NCBI RefSeq assembly: GCF_021134715.1
Contig: NC_060024.1
Coordinates: 10,788,001 to 10,852,000, forward strand
Reading direction: 5' to 3'
Source of the DNA: Daphnia pulex
Lineage: Eukaryota; Arthropoda; Branchiopoda; Diplostraca; Daphniidae
DNA: 64,000 nt
Position 1 is the first letter of the stretch; each line of letters begins with the position of its first letter. Made by a program: the position numbers and the translations under genes. The notes beneath the pieces were generated by a model. That model saw only the letters and a program-made list of their open reading frames with translations, did not search any database and had not been told where the DNA came from. Shown here piece after piece: positions 11,901 through 26,500 of the stretch.

Positions 11901-14900
11901 GAGAAATACCATCTAGACAACTGTGCACAGACTATAGTTGGGATCGAAATGTTATTTTCTCGTGAATCTGGCCATCGGCAGCAGGTTTTTCCTATAAGAT
12001 TTAAAAAGCACGAATGTTGACGATATTATTAAAAAACTACTTGGACTAGAAAACCAAACTAGGTACTATGTACCGCATAAAGCGGCCAATCGAGACGAGT
12101 TTAGTTGTTTGTCCCACATCGAGGCCTACATTTAATGAAACATACACACACAGTCATTGAATTTCTTTGCAGTAATGAGTATGCAGATGGATCCAGTCTC
12201 TACACGTATATGGACATGGGTTGCATAATTCATTACGAAAATTAAATTGGGGGGAAAAAAACAAGAAGAATTAAAAAAAAGGAAACGTAGATTTGATTAA
12301 TGATGTGATCGAAACTCATATCAAAGGTCGGCAGGTGTGTCCGCCACACGTTATAAATGATGAAATTTGTTTTTCTTTTCTTTTTTTTTGCGCTCACTAT
12401 ACAAATTACAATAACAGGTTATATACTATATATATATGATGTATATAGTGCTAGGTCTCCCCCCCATTATGTTCGCAGGCCCCTACTGATGATGAATGGA
12501 TCGTTTGCTTAGAATTTATTATGTCTATTCGTGTAGACTTTAATTGCTGAAACCGCGTCTGCTTAGAAAGAAAAAAAAAAAAGACGAGGGAAGGGATAAG
12601 AGGAGACCGGTACAACTAAAAACATTTCCACTTCCGGAGTCAGGAAGTCGTCGCACTCAATTTTCTGGCTCCCGTTTGCCTTGTGCATGTGATGGTGGGG
12701 GGGGGGGGTTGATTCTCCACATGCACAAAATTGTCCCACTACACCAGTTGGGTTGTTTTTGCAGACCTTTTTCCATTCATTTGTTTATTGTGACAAAAAT
12801 TGGAGGAGATAGGCCTATACTCTATAGCCTGGTGGGTGGTTTATTGGCACACTCCTCCTCATTTCTCGGGTGGTTCCACCCACTTTTCTTGTTATGACTT
12901 GTGACGGAACGCCAAAGCGCGGCTCCTTTTACCATTCCATCCGCCATTTTTTTTCTCCCCTCCAACATTTTATGATCATGATATTTTTTTGTCCCAAATG
13001 GATTTGTCAAAACATGGAGGGTGGCATCCGCTGCTGGTGGATATAATCCAGCCAATGTGTCAGACGTCTTCGTCCCCACTTTCTGCCCGGCTGCGGAAGA
13101 TCGCAGGCGGGCGCTGAAATCTATCGGCGGCGGCGGCGGCACAACCTCCAATCGATCGATCGCCCCCCCTTTATTTTAACTTCTTGAAGGTCTCTCTCTT
13201 TCGACTTTATCACTCCTGATGGCTAAATTACAGTGTCCTATAAGTGTCGTACTCTCTTCGGCTGGAGTAGACAGAGAAAGAGAAAGAAACGGAAACGTCT
13301 ATATTCTCATGGTTAGATGGGGCAGCCCAGCGAAAGTTGTTTCTCTCTCGACCACGAAATCGTTCATACAAAAGACGGCCCAATATCTTCTTCTTAGTCT
13401 AGCTCTCAATTATCGACTTTTCTTTGGGTTATTTTCTTCTTAGCGCAGAGGAGAAAATGAAGCAAATCATGAATAAATAATTGGGAAGATAAATTATCGG
13501 GGCCTAGAATATTTTCTTTTCAAACCAGTTGCGCGCGCTGATGGTGTTTTATTTGTAACTGGCACGCTATTGGTAATATTGTGGATTGCGTTGCAGGATA
13601 GAAATATCTCTCTCCCGAGCTGTGTGTGTGTGTATAAATCAGTCTGGGCGGCTGATTGGCTTTGATGAAGTTGTAACAACCGCGCGTTCGCCATCCCAAA
13701 AGGGGGATCTCGTCCGTGCTGATCTTCATATTTTACCCGGTGCCAGTGCCGAGAGAGTTGTTGTGTGAACGCCGGGGCCGATTGGGTAATGTATGCAAGC
13801 GGACGGACTTATATGGCGATGACATGACACACGAGAGAAAGAGAGAGATATAGGTGTATGGTCATCCTCCATACCATATACCTTGTATATCACGTGAGAA
13901 TATAAGAGAAGAGCGACCACAAATGTCAAACATTTCGGGGCCAACGGGCAAGGCCATCCAGTCCAGGGCCTGGTCGATATATCTCAATTTTTTCTTTTCT
14001 TTCTTTCTTTTGCTTTTGGATAGACGAGAGGCTCGGCAGATATATCCCAAACATGATTCAAAAAATGTTTCTTTTTTTCTTTCTTTTCTCTGCTGTTGCA
14101 CGGGCGATCGTAAATTTCTACATCCAAAACTCTCGTTCTCTTTCCTCCTAAGGGCTTCATCTAGGCTGCTGGCTGGCTGCTGGGTCCAGCTTAGCGACGA
14201 CGCGGGCAAACCTGAATTTATAATAGCCAACAACCATGCAACAAGAAAACAAGGGCTGGGCCTGCGATGGTTCATTTTGATCTCTATAAGCTTTTGGCTC
14301 TCTGACCGTCCTCCTCCTACCCGCTCCGTTCGGATCGCCTTTTCGATTGCGTGAGTCGCCCGTTTGATATCCGTCGCTTTTTTTTTTCTCTCCTACGTCG
14401 TTACGAATCAATGTTTCTCCTACAATCTCCCACCCTGGGAGTCCATCAACTTGATTAATATACACACACACACACAATCGGAGAGTTAAAAACGCTCGAT
14501 TGAATGGGATGAAGAAACCCAACTGACCGCTCCCGATTCACTTCGCCCAGACATTTCACCCGAAAAAAACTGTTCCGCATTTCCGTGTGTGTCGCTATTC
14601 GTCCCGGCGATTCCATGGAAAACAACAACCTGATATTCAAAACAAAACAACTTTATTGGTTCCTCTTCTTCTTCGTCTTCACCCGTGTGAAAAAAGCGAA
14701 GAAGTTGATTCGAATAATTAGTCGATTTCGATCGAGTTTTCGGCGATCCCGTTTTCTCGATTCTTTTCCTGTTACAATTCCGAGATTTTCTAGTTTCGGG
14801 GTTCATTTAAAAAAATATAAAAATAAAGAAATGGACAAAATTTCTTTCGTTATGTATCGAACCGAAAAATATGAGCAAGTACAAAATGTTTCGTAGGAGG

Positions 14901-17521
14901 ATTTTCCCAATATCTGGGCGTGTCGTCGTTGGTCAGTATTTTTTGGGCTAACCCTCTAGCAACTCGCACACGTCCATCAATCAGAGCCGAGAATCGAACC
15001 CGCCTTGACCTTATACATCATCGAATGGCTTCATTCTCTTTTCACGATCATCGCCTCGGCCATTTGGATTTACATCAGCGTCATAGTCCCGCCGCCGCTA
15101 GTCCCGTAATAACGTCCAAGACAAACTCCACGCCCGCTCTTAGATTATTTACACACGGCACCAGCATCAGCACACACACAGCACGGAGTTGTGTAGAATG
15201 ACCAAGTACATTTTCGGGCTCTTGATTTTCTACCCCCCTCGCTCGTCATCAGCGGCGGACGAGTCCGGCGTGAGTGACGACTGCCAAACAACACCTGACC
15301 TTATTAGGGAGATCGAACGCAACGCAATTTCACGCTGCAACAAATACGCCGAGAAATGAATCAGAAGAAGGGGGGGAAATAAAAATAAAATAAGAAAAGG
15401 GGAACTGATTAAAAAATTCCGGGCGATGTTCTACTTGTACATGTAAGAGTCTATACACTATATATCGCAATCAAACATAGCGTCCTGGTGGTACTTAATG
15501 AACGCGTGCACTATACACACTTGTAACAAGGGACGACTCCAAGGTGTGTGCACTGAATAACAAATGAAGGAAATGAAAAGTTCCACCCAAAAGAAGAAGA
15601 AGATGATGGTCCCTTTTCTCTCTCTCTCTCCCAGCTGGGTCGACATTTTTCGCTCGGCGTTTCTGGACTCTAATAATAAATGAGATAATTCTTTTTAAAA
15701 GGTTCAAAGGAGGGAGGAAGGGAGACAGCAGCAGCAGCTCATTATTACCAAAAGGTGCGCTCCTTTTTCTTTGTAAATGGTAGATCTATCCCTTCGGTCT
15801 GATTGTCAGTGCTGGACTGCTATATATTCCCCCTCTTGAAAATCTTTGTTTCTTTTCTACCTCGGCTCCCGTTGATTTGCTCCTCTTATTCTTCTGTCTG
15901 TTATAAATGGGGGTATATATATATAGTATACCCAGTAGATGGACGACAGGTTCTCCTGTTTGACCCCCCTGGAAAACAAAAGACAATCGACCTGACAATC
16001 CTCCTCCTTCCCCCCATAACAGTCGAGAGAGAGAAAGAAGAGGAAGAACTTGTAATCTTTCCGCGTAATCAGCGCAGCGGCTCTTTTTCTTCAAAAATAC
16101 AAACGTGCGCGCCAAAAAATCAAATTCTTTTTAGACTTTCTGATTTTCGTCAAATGTTTTTTTCGGTGGGCAATGAAGCGAAGAGAGAGAGCCGAAAAAA
16201 TATACCTCTGAAAAAAAAATAAAAGAGAGATAGAGACCTTATAAGAAGATGTTGGTCGATGAGCCGATTTGGGAATCTTGATGACACCCAACAGTCCATT
16301 CATTAGAAGAAGAAAGACAGAGGCTGCAATCAATATCCCTTAAAAAAAGCCAATCATCCAACGCCCTGGACAATCAACTCGTCTCCTTATAAGTAACTCG
16401 ACAGATTTGATCCTATTTAACAGTTTTTAGATAAATACAAGTTCCTGATTTGCTCTCGGCCTCCTGTCAAATTGCGCAATCCCCCAAATGCCTATCAAAT
16501 CCCAATCGATCGATTTCATTCAAATGAAATAATAAAAAAAAAAGAGGAATTGAATTGAATGACGCCGGAAATCGCCAGAGACATTTGGTTTAAAAAAAAA
16601 AAGAAACAAAAAAAGCTATGCTGATTTTGTGAAGGTACAAAAAAAAGAAAAGGGAAGAAGAAGAAGAAGAAGGCAGGAGAGATAGAGAGGAGGTTGCAGA
16701 AGAAGAGTAGGAGGAGCGTCGGCTTGCAGCGCTGCAAGGAACAAAAGAAGCCGGTTGGTTGCCACTTGCAACTCGGGGGGCCGTGCCGTGTGTCGTGTGG
16801 ATGTTCTCCATGGCGCATAGCACGAAACGCATACAAACACAAAAAATACAAAAAAATAAAACAGGTTTGAAAAAAAAAAAAACCACCCACCACCCACTTT
16901 CCTCCTCTTTGGTCATCACCCAGAAGCTGGCTGCTACTACCTTATATACCACAAGGGGCCGCAAACGCCACTGGGCTTGTTTCTATCTGGTTCTTATTTT
17001 TTCTTTCTTGGAGCTATACTATCTCGCTATACAGAGCCCCTGTGCTGTGTGTGTGTGTGTCTGGTCTATGCTTGTGGCGTTTGTGTATACTGTGCTGCTG
17101 GCCCATCCAGCTCACATAGTAGGAGAGTATAGTAGAGCGGGCGGCCAACCAACCCTAAAAGTTTTCAGTTTACCCAGTTGTCGACCGGCGGCTACTCCAG
17201 ACGGTTGCCTGTTTTGTTTCATCCTCTTATTTTTCTTATTCATTTTGATTCCGATTTCTGATTCCCAACACAAGCAAATTAGAGAGACATTGACTGCTGA
17301 CTGATCTTATTCTGCCCGTCGCACACCAAGCTGGACAGTGAATTTTGTTCCTGATTTAAAAATAAAACGATTCGGTGATTTGAATGAGCGCCCAATCGCC
17401 AATTAAAGTGAACTGATCTCGACCGTTTTTTGATCCAAAAAGTGGCAAGTTTCTGATCTCGTTACACATCGCCCGATTTGTTGGCTATATTATTCCGGTT
17501 TTGAAACGAAAGAAGAAGAAG
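8961..17521. other. Long non-coding region upstream of the PRDM gene
   Basis: No gene is seen on either strand. Open frames here are short, low in complexity, or lie over microsatellites and homopolymers. The stretch includes CA/GT runs (for example 14462-14475), GA/CT tracts, CTT/GAA tracts and poly-A/T. It probably contains the promoter, leader exons and enhancers of the PRDM gene, but none could be delimited. A purine-rich GAAGAAGAAG tract directly precedes the ATG at 17522. Confidence 0.6.
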
Positions 17522-20500
17522 ATGGACGGTCTGAAGATGGCCCAGCATCATTCGCTAAGTGCCGCTATGATGGCCAAGGGACTTTTCGGCGGTGGGGCCG
17601 CAGCGGCGGCTGCCGGGATGGCCGGTCTGGCCGGAATGGATCCGCGCAGTTTGGCCATGGCGGCGGCTTTCCTGCCCGTCAATTTAACGCTGGACGGGAG
17701 ATTGCATCCGCATCATCACCAGGCGGCTGCGGCCGCAGCAGCCGCCGCCGCCGCCGCTGCCGCCAGTCTCCAGCACGGACTTCACCAGTTGCAGCAAGAA
17801 GCCCGTCACTGTCAGGTCCGTTCATTTCAGATTCAAACCAAATTCCCAACCGGACCAAAAACAAAACTTCAAACAAAATTGACGTTTTTTTTAAATAGGC
17901 GATGGGTCGGGCCAGCAGTTCCAACGGCGATCGCTCACCGACGCCACCGACGCCCATGATGGAGACTTGGGTTTTGATTCCTCCGGAGCTGTCGCTGGTC
18001 CTTCAGCCGCCGTCACAACAGGCCCGGGTCTGGACCCGAGTCCCAGTGACACAAGGGCGTCGTTGGTCGCCTTTTCAAGGCACCGTCCGCCTAGGCGTCA
18101 TGCCATCGACAGCAGCGTCCGATTCCGAATCAGAGGTAAGAACAATCATTCCCTCAACTCAACAACAAAAATTGAATTTCCCAAATTTTGGCGGCCAGTT
18201 CAAATCCCCCGCAAATGAGCCGTAAGGGATTTGGCGTGATTATATATCTATCATTACGCAATTCAAACGGAGTGTCCATTTCGGACTGTATAATGTAGAG
18301 AGAGAGAGAGAGAAAAATTAAAAAAGAGAACCGGGTTGGCAAAATCATGCAAATGGGGGCGGGCAATCGAAGCGGGCAACGATATATAGTCATTTTCTAA
18401 TAGCAGGTGACGGGCGAAAGGGAATCTCATTTGCGCCCGAGATCAGCCAGACCAGTTTATTCACCGAGAGAGACAAAAAATAAAATAAAAAATAAAACCC
18501 CAAACAAAAAAAGAGAAGGTATTCAACAACAAATTGCTGGACGCATTTCACTATTGACTTGTGTGTCAATGGCGAACCGAATTATTTGAGCGGCAGGGCC
18601 TAAATTAATGAACTCTCCGTGCACACTGTGTGATTTCTTTTGCCCGTTTATGGGCCTCGATGGACAATCGCTTTCCGACACGACATATAGGCCACTACTA
18701 CCTACGATTACGGCGGATTGTCGTTTAGCATTGGAATGGATTGGCCGTCTGATAGTTGTACACGTTTTCTTTGAGCCGCAGCCCCGGCACCTGGTCGGGA
18801 TTGTTTGTTTTAGCATTTCATTTTGATTGTCTTCCCTACGGACGGACGGACGGGGCATTTCGTCTTGTTCTGATATTCACGTCGCGGTTGATGGACCCCC
18901 TTAGTGGCCGTTTCCACATCTCAGTGTCACCTGGCGTGTGCGAGAGTCTATCCCCTGCGGTTTTCTTTTTGGACTTCTCTACACCAACGAAGAAAAAAAG
19001 GAAAAAAGAAAATTCCAATTTGCGTCACGACGATTGTCATTCACAACGAGCTGCTCTGACGTCATTTAACGACTCGCCTCTGACAGTAATTCACCACCCG
19101 CATTTTGAAATTCAAATGGTGGCCGAGTGATGGACGATCTCGATCGAATTGTGCCACTTGTTAGTGTACATGGAAGGTTATTATTATTAAAGCAGAAGAA
19201 AGAAGAAGAAGGTTCATACATGTACGTATACGTGTTGAGAGAAAAGAAATATAATAATATAAGGACCTACAGTTATTTCTCTTCTGGGTTTAATTAGAAA
19301 AGAGAAGCAGCACGCCCGGGCTGTGGACGACCACATTACTTTTTTTTTTTCTTAGCGTCATCATTATCGTAACTTTAGTCCATTATTCACAGCGCCATTT
19401 TCTTTGGTTCTTTTAAAAAAAATTCCCTTATGGAAATGTATGAAAATGAACCACCACCACCACCACCGGTCAAAGAATTCACACGCCATTTTCTTTTCCA
19501 TCGATTTTTTGTGTTTTTTCTTCTTCTTCTGCGCAAAAATAAAAATGTGAAAAATAAAAGTATTAAATGCAGTTAAAGAGGGTGGACCTGTTGGGCCTCA
19601 CAGGTTTTTTTTTTTTTCGCCGCATTGTCCGCGATTTTATTAGTTGCGTCTTGTTCGCTGGCCAACACAAGAAAAAAAAAAGAGGAGGAGCAGCTCGGGA
19701 CTGGGGATATCTAGTGGCGGCGTACGGCTCGTTATCGTCTGGATGTTGCGTTAGTAGCAAACTGTAGTTAAGGGGGGGGAGTTTTGCCCGTTTGCCACGG
19801 ATCTATCATTATGTTTATATGCGGCCCAACATATATCTACACATTTTCAGTCGGGAAAAATGAAGAAAACAAGAAACTCACTGGGCATAAAACGCCGTAA
19901 AGTCTTTTCTAATAAAGTTCCAGAGTCTCTTGTGTGTGTCTGTGTGTGTTGTATCCAGTTGCCTTTTGGGTTGCTGCCCCCTTCCGTTTAACTACCGCAT
20001 TTTGTTACGTATATTATATCTCCCCCCATACTCTTCAATGCTGTCGCCGTCAGTTTAACGGCCAGAAAATTAAGGATGGATGCGCTATTTTTCAGCTCAA
20101 AACTTCTTCTTCTTTCCCTTTTTTAAACGTGTATAGGCGCGTGAGCGGCGTCTGATTATAGCCGACAGTTTCTCTCTCTCTCTCTCTAGCTTCGGTCATT
20201 GTTTGTTCTTTACAGTTTTGGAATATTTCTTCCCCTGCAGTCATGTGTGAAAACGTCGGTGGAAATATCCTTTTATACACCCCCCGCTATAATGTGCCAA
20301 CTCGTTTCTTATTTTTTCCATTCGACTGAGATGGAAATAAACTAGTTCGTTAGATAATTGCATATCGGCGAGAGGTCAGCACGAAAAATAAAAAAACACG
20401 AGCTGGGAAATCATTCAAACTATTTCCATTTAAGGGAATTTAAGCGCTCCTTTTTTTAATTCAGAAATCTAGCCAATGGTTTTTGGTTTTTTGTGGGTAT

Positions 20501-23500
20501 TAATCCAGTTCTTCCCTAAGATTTTCAGACTAGACGAGCTTGTTCTCATCTCCAAGAGTATAGTACTAGCTCAGCACTGCGCTCTTGTCGGGAAAATAAA
20601 TGAGCTAACGGAGATTCACAACAGTTCGAGGGGGGAGCGATGCATTCGTCTCCTTTTCATTCCAACCGAGTAATGATGGGTGCGGTATAATGACAAGGGG
20701 CATCCATCCCAGCCAGCCCAGCCCAGCCAAAAAAAAAAGCAACAAGAAATGTTGAATCCATCTAGATGATGCGCGCCACCGTTTAGATTATATAAGACGG
20801 AACATTTATAACCTCCCAGTGAGCACAACAGCACCAGGAGCTGCTGTGTAGAGAGATGGTCTTCCTTCGTTCTTCTTCGTGCACCGCCATTTGCGTACCT
20901 CATTACGCCACAACAAGGGCACACACACAACAGGCAGTTATTGTGGATATGGAATTTACGAAAAAAAGGGGGGGGGAGACCTTTCAAACCTTTTTATGCT
21001 GTTGTTGTTGTTGTTTTTTGTTGTCATTTGATAGTCAGAGTCTCATCATATCCCCCCGAACCTTTTTCTTGACTCTCTAATTTTAGGAGCAAAAAAACAA
21101 AACAAGTGAGCAGCGCGGGTGGGCTCTCAGTAATTCACCCCGTCCATCATTCCCGTTTTAGAATATCTGGATCGCTTTGAATTCAATTATTTTTTCCCAC
21201 GAAATTCTTTCTTTTTTTTTAAAATCTGTAAAAGTTGAATTAATGATTTTTTGTTTTTAAATCCGCATTGAATACAAGAGGAGGAAAGACTGGTTTCCAC
21301 CCTTGGACTGGGGGGGTATACGATATTATAGAGGCAAAAAAGGACAAGTTATTTCAATTAGAACGAGGTTCCCCCCCCCCCACACACACAGTCACTATGG
21401 GACCCTGTTAAACCCACACAGCGTTCAAGAATCAAGCAAGCTAGCTTAGAGAATGAATATATTAATCAGGTCTTGTCCGATTTGATTATGCGCAACTACT
21501 ATACATATAATGAGGCCGTCCTGGATTTCCAATCATGCCGAACCTTGTTTCTTTGATTCTTTCTTTCTTTTCGGACTCTCGTTGGTGGTAACAAGCCAAA
21601 GCTGCTGCTGCTCGAGTCCCTGAAGGTTAGACACATCGATTACACATATTCCCAAACTCTATCCAGTTGATTGGTATCTGATGTACATATTTGCTGTGGT
21701 GTGGACCTGATTTGTTTCGGTAAAACCAACAGGTATGCCACAAACCAACGCCGCAAGGTATTTTTTTTTTACCGTGTACTTTGTTCGCCCAAATGGGCGA
21801 TTCGATTCGATTTCCACCCGAAATTTAGAAAAAAAAATAAAACGCCAGAAATTCAGGTAATAATTGGACGCGCGTTTTTTCAAAAAGTATTTTGGGAGGG
21901 TTTTTCCCATCCGTCATTTTTTCTTCCGGGCGACCGAAGCGGAACAGATTGAGGAGGAGGTGGGGGTGGGGTGGAGAGGTGCCGTGTGCTTTACACGTCA
22001 ACGCCGACGCAACTCATCACGACGGCGTAGAAACGACGCCTTCCGCTCCTTGCGGTCGACTGCGCCTTGTGCGGAAGAAAAAAGAAAATAAGAACACGGC
22101 CACAATCAAACACTTGGCAACTTAACTTGAAGGTGTGTGTGTGTGTGTGTGCACTGGAAATAGAGGGGGGGGGGGGGGGGGAAGGCCGAAGCTTCTTCTT
22201 CCTTCCTGTCATGGAAGGACCGCAAGCCGGCCATAAATCACGCAACGTAATTTGTTGATGGCCACACTTGTTGCACCTCGTTGCCCACCTGCGCAACTGC
22301 GGTCAAACGACGTTATAAAAATTTGAGAGACTTTTTTTAAAATTTTATTTTTCGATTAGACCCAGAAAACGACAAGACGCACCGTCACGTCGTTATTCGT
22401 GATCTATTCCCAATAAAGTTTAGCACTTGTTCGAGCGATGGAAGAAAAGTTGTGTGTGCCTTGCTGTTTTGTATAGTTGTGTTATACTTTGGAGGGGGGA
22501 AAAAGAAAAGGCGGCCATCGGAGGGCCGGTTGATTTATTAGACGCAGCGGGGAAGGAATAATGTGCAGACACGCTCAAGAAAACGCTAGCTGTCCATCCG
22601 TATAGTAGACGTTCAAAAGCGGCGAAATAAAACAGCCGCGAACGCGGGAATTCCATTTCGTAACAAAAAAAAATAAAAAGGAACAAATTCCCGACACCGG
22701 AAAAAACACTGGCGATGTACACACATTCATTTAGTTCCTTTTTTTTTGGTTAAATAATAATTACAATAAGAGACTCTTGTGTTACAAAATCTGGGGATCG
22801 TTAAAATAAGTCGTCGCGGACGAAACCGCAAGTGGAAATAAATATCCAGTGGACTTGATCGAAACGGCGCGATGAAGATATCAAACCGATACGCCCATAT
22901 GGTCAATGGGTATGGCCTACAGCAGCTATAAATACCCAGTGAACTATGTTGTGTGAAGCTATATCTAATGGCTTCATCTCTTTATCGGTTGAGGTTAATT
23001 GGTTTTCTTTTTCTTTTTACTTTGCGTGCGCAAGTTTTTAATTGGTTAATTTTAACCTAGGGTTAGTTTTCTCTCTCCCTGATGCGGGAAAATTTGGTTT
23101 CAATTGGGAAAAAAAAAACGGATGGCCAAAAAGGCCCGCGGAATTCAAATTGCCCTCAACACGCTTTTCCTATTAAAGTGAAAGCGGTTTCTATCTTCCG
23201 GACACACACACACACATGTCAGCAGGTACAACGACCATGGCCTGATATAATAGCCCAAACAAACAACCAGCGTTTAACGAATTTTTGGCTCGGATCAAAG
23301 TTCGTTGGGCACCTTTTATAAGAAACAAAAATTCGCACAAGACACAAACAGGAAGAAGAAGAAGAAAAACGAGGTGAAAACGGCTGGGCATCGGCCAGTT
23401 GATAAGTCAATGTCTCTCCACGGTTTATACCGTGCCAGTGGACAGGTGAGGGAGTGTCTGCGATTTGAATTCGGCTATTCAATTCAAACTGCAACCGTGT

Positions 23501-26500
23501 ATACGTACAATAAGCGTGTATACAACAGTTGACTCGGCTGCTGCTGCTGCTCTTGGCGTGTGTCGAAAGAATGACAAAGAAGCTCTGCGCTTCGTGTGCA
23601 GTCTTTTGTTTTCCCTCCTCCTATTCATTGCAACCCCTTTTTGAATCTATTCTTCTCTTCTCCCGTGCGCTTTGATACTTTTGGACAATATCAAAATCGC
23701 TCCGGCAAGAGAGAAGAAAAGAACGTCTAACCCCCCCACGACCAAAAAAAGAGCGTGGCTGCTGCCCATCGTCAGCCCCCGGCCAGCCAGCTAGCAGCGG
23801 CGGCGGCAGGTATATATACACTAGTACTATAGCCAGCGCGGAGCCGTGCCGGGCATGTCAAGTGGAACGTTCTTCTTCTACGTATAGATGCGTATAAAGT
23901 CAAGTGTGTGTGTGTTTTTCTTCGTCTTCTTTTCTTTCGTCCGAGTCTTGAATATCAAATCGAATGCCACACACACACGGCTCTCGGCAGACGCGGCCCT
24001 CGTTTCTTCTCCTGGGGGTTGTTAGATCGTCTAACGCGCATTTCATTGGGTTCCGTATGACTCATACCTCCGCCGAGTCGAAAAGAAGAATAAAAAAACA
24101 ATTGAAATTCTCTCATTTGTCGACTTTTTAAAATGGCGAAAGTTTCAAACCGGTAAATGAAATAATGACGGCGACATTTGACGAAATCATCACACACGAA
24201 AGCCAAAATGCTTTTTGGCTGATGATTTAACGGAAAGAAAAGAGCAAGAGCTTATTATCGCATACCTATATGCGTTGGTCAGATTTGACGATGATTCGAA
24301 ATGCGCATCACAAATGTAAATGAATAGTGGAGAAGGTACACAAGACATTTTCTGGGAACTGTCAACGGCGAAGAGCCAAAGGACAAGAAAAATCATATCG
24401 TGAAAAAAAGAGAATAAGAGAGAAAACCTGCTCTATCCTTCTCCTTCTTTTTTCTCGAAAAAATAATGAATGAGACAAGTTTCGGAAGCTTGACATTCTT
24501 CGGCCCGTCTATATGGGAATGTGTAGCTCTCCCATAACCCCAAAGAAAGAAAAAAAAAACCCTCACTATAGTAAGACACTGTGTCACACACACACACAGG
24601 CCAACATCTACAAGAAGAAGAAGAAAAAAAAAACCTTTTCCATCCACATTTTCTGTTATTTTTTGGTCATCCCATTCCGGACGGCCTTCTGTTTCCAAAG
24701 ATCTTCATAGAGCGAGTGGAAAATGCCGTGGCCTTCCGTGAAGGAGGGGGGGTTCACGATGGGCCAGCCAGAAAAAAATACCTGGAAGAAAACAACAAAC
24801 ATTCGGGCCGAAAATGGTCAACGAACGATGCGTTCGTTTGTTTGTATCAAAGTTAGATGAATCCTCTTTTCTCTATAAATACTGGGTGGGAAATATCAGC
24901 TCTTCTCTTTTTCCATTTAATCCAGTCAAACAGGGTCTATCCATCCCCCCCGACTCCGGCATATATATACATCAGTTTATATACAAAGAAGGAGGGGGGA
25001 AAAGAAACAAAAAAACCAGTTTTATTTTAGAATGATTCCAAATGAAATCAGACTGCAGCACGCGGACCGTATACCTCATTACCGACTCGATGAGTCCAAT
25101 AGTTTCAAATTGAAAAAAAGAATGGCCAACAGTTTTTCTGATCTTTCAACTGTGCTCTTATTCGTCCCTCGCAAAGGCCAGTAGCCCGAAAGCCCACGAG
25201 CGACTGCCAAACTCACTGGACAATACTCTGCTCTGAACTATGAATAATATTTTTTTCCTTTTCGTTTTTTCTCTCGGCGCTGACTTGTTTTCCAGCCTCG
25301 TCTATACTGTTGCGTTTCCATTTTTATTGTTATTATTATTATCGCTGCTACTATACTACTGTCTACTTGGTTTTTCCTTATCCATAGCGAAGCTGCTCCT
25401 TTTTCACAGACACTCACAAACGAGAACGATAATCAAATGCCCAATATGGCCGTCGGGCAATCAGCTAGACGCTGACCGGGAGTCATCATTCGACCAACAA
25501 AAAAAAAAAAAAAAAAACAAAAACAGTTTTTCTTTTTAAACTTGTACAACCAAACGCGAGGGGAAAGAAGAAGAAGAAGATTGTTGTTGTCGTTTTCAAA
25601 AACAAAACGTGTAGAAAAGAGAAAGAACCAAAAAGTCTTTGGCTTTTTTATTCTTTTAACTATTTTCGGCTAGGGGTTCCTGGAGAAGTCAGCGTGAGTT
25701 GGGTCTCAATATATGGTCGGATATCCCGCTGATCTTCCAGCAGCCTCGAAGAGAGAAAAGGGAGAAGAAAAAAACCGAACACGATAGAACAACAGTAGGA
25801 CCAGTAGTAGTTCATATAATTGAATGCCATTGAATTGAATCTATTTTATTTTATTTTATTTTTTTCCCATTTTTCTCTCGGGGGGTTGGAATGGAAATAA
25901 GAAACAAAAATAAAAATAAAGAGGAGAGAGCCCGTAGAGTCATCGTCGGCAGCGTAGATAATGCCGACGACGACTGAGTGACTTGGCTACTACTCGGTTC
26001 CGATGACCGACTGCACGCGGTCGTTCGACCGTGGGAAATCGTTAAAAGTCGCGTCCGGCGCGGGGGCTATGGGCTATTCTCTTTCAAGCCACTTTAGCTT
26101 TTCGATATGTAGTAAAGGGAAAAAGACCAAAAACAAAAAAGCAACCAAAAGTGGAAAAAAGCAATTTGCCAATAGGGAGGAAATTCGGTACTGTCCGCGC
26201 AAAATCTTCCGTTCGGGATTGAAAGCCATTATAACGGTGCGCGGTCGTATTTTTATATAGCTCGACGAGTGGAGACCGATAAGAGCGGACGACAGATTAG
26301 TCTTTCTTGTTTTATTTCGACTGTTTATCCCTTTTGATTGAAGGCGCAGCTATAGGGACCTCACAGTCGCCGGGCGGGATTGCCGGGATAAATCTCTCCG
26401 GCGAGTCGTTTAATTGAAACGAGCGCTTGACGTTTAGAACGACTGGCGCATTCTTTCAAGTTCATGGGGGTCCGCCTTTTCATTCTTTCCTCCTTTTTTG

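Noticed and set aside
14990..15002. tRNA B-box-like word on the minus strand (GGTTCGATTC)
   Set aside because: No A box at the right distance, and T-arm and acceptor stems do not form.
16590..16964. Several overlapping minus-strand open frames of 90-125 codons
   Set aside because: Phe/Ser/Leu-rich translations of GAA and poly-A tracts, no domain and no splice context.
18136..18225. Read-through of PRDM exon 2 into intron 2 (about 29 codons)
   Set aside because: The GTAAGA donor is strong and the PR domain continues only in the exon at 33405; no Ser/Pro-type coding character was seen.
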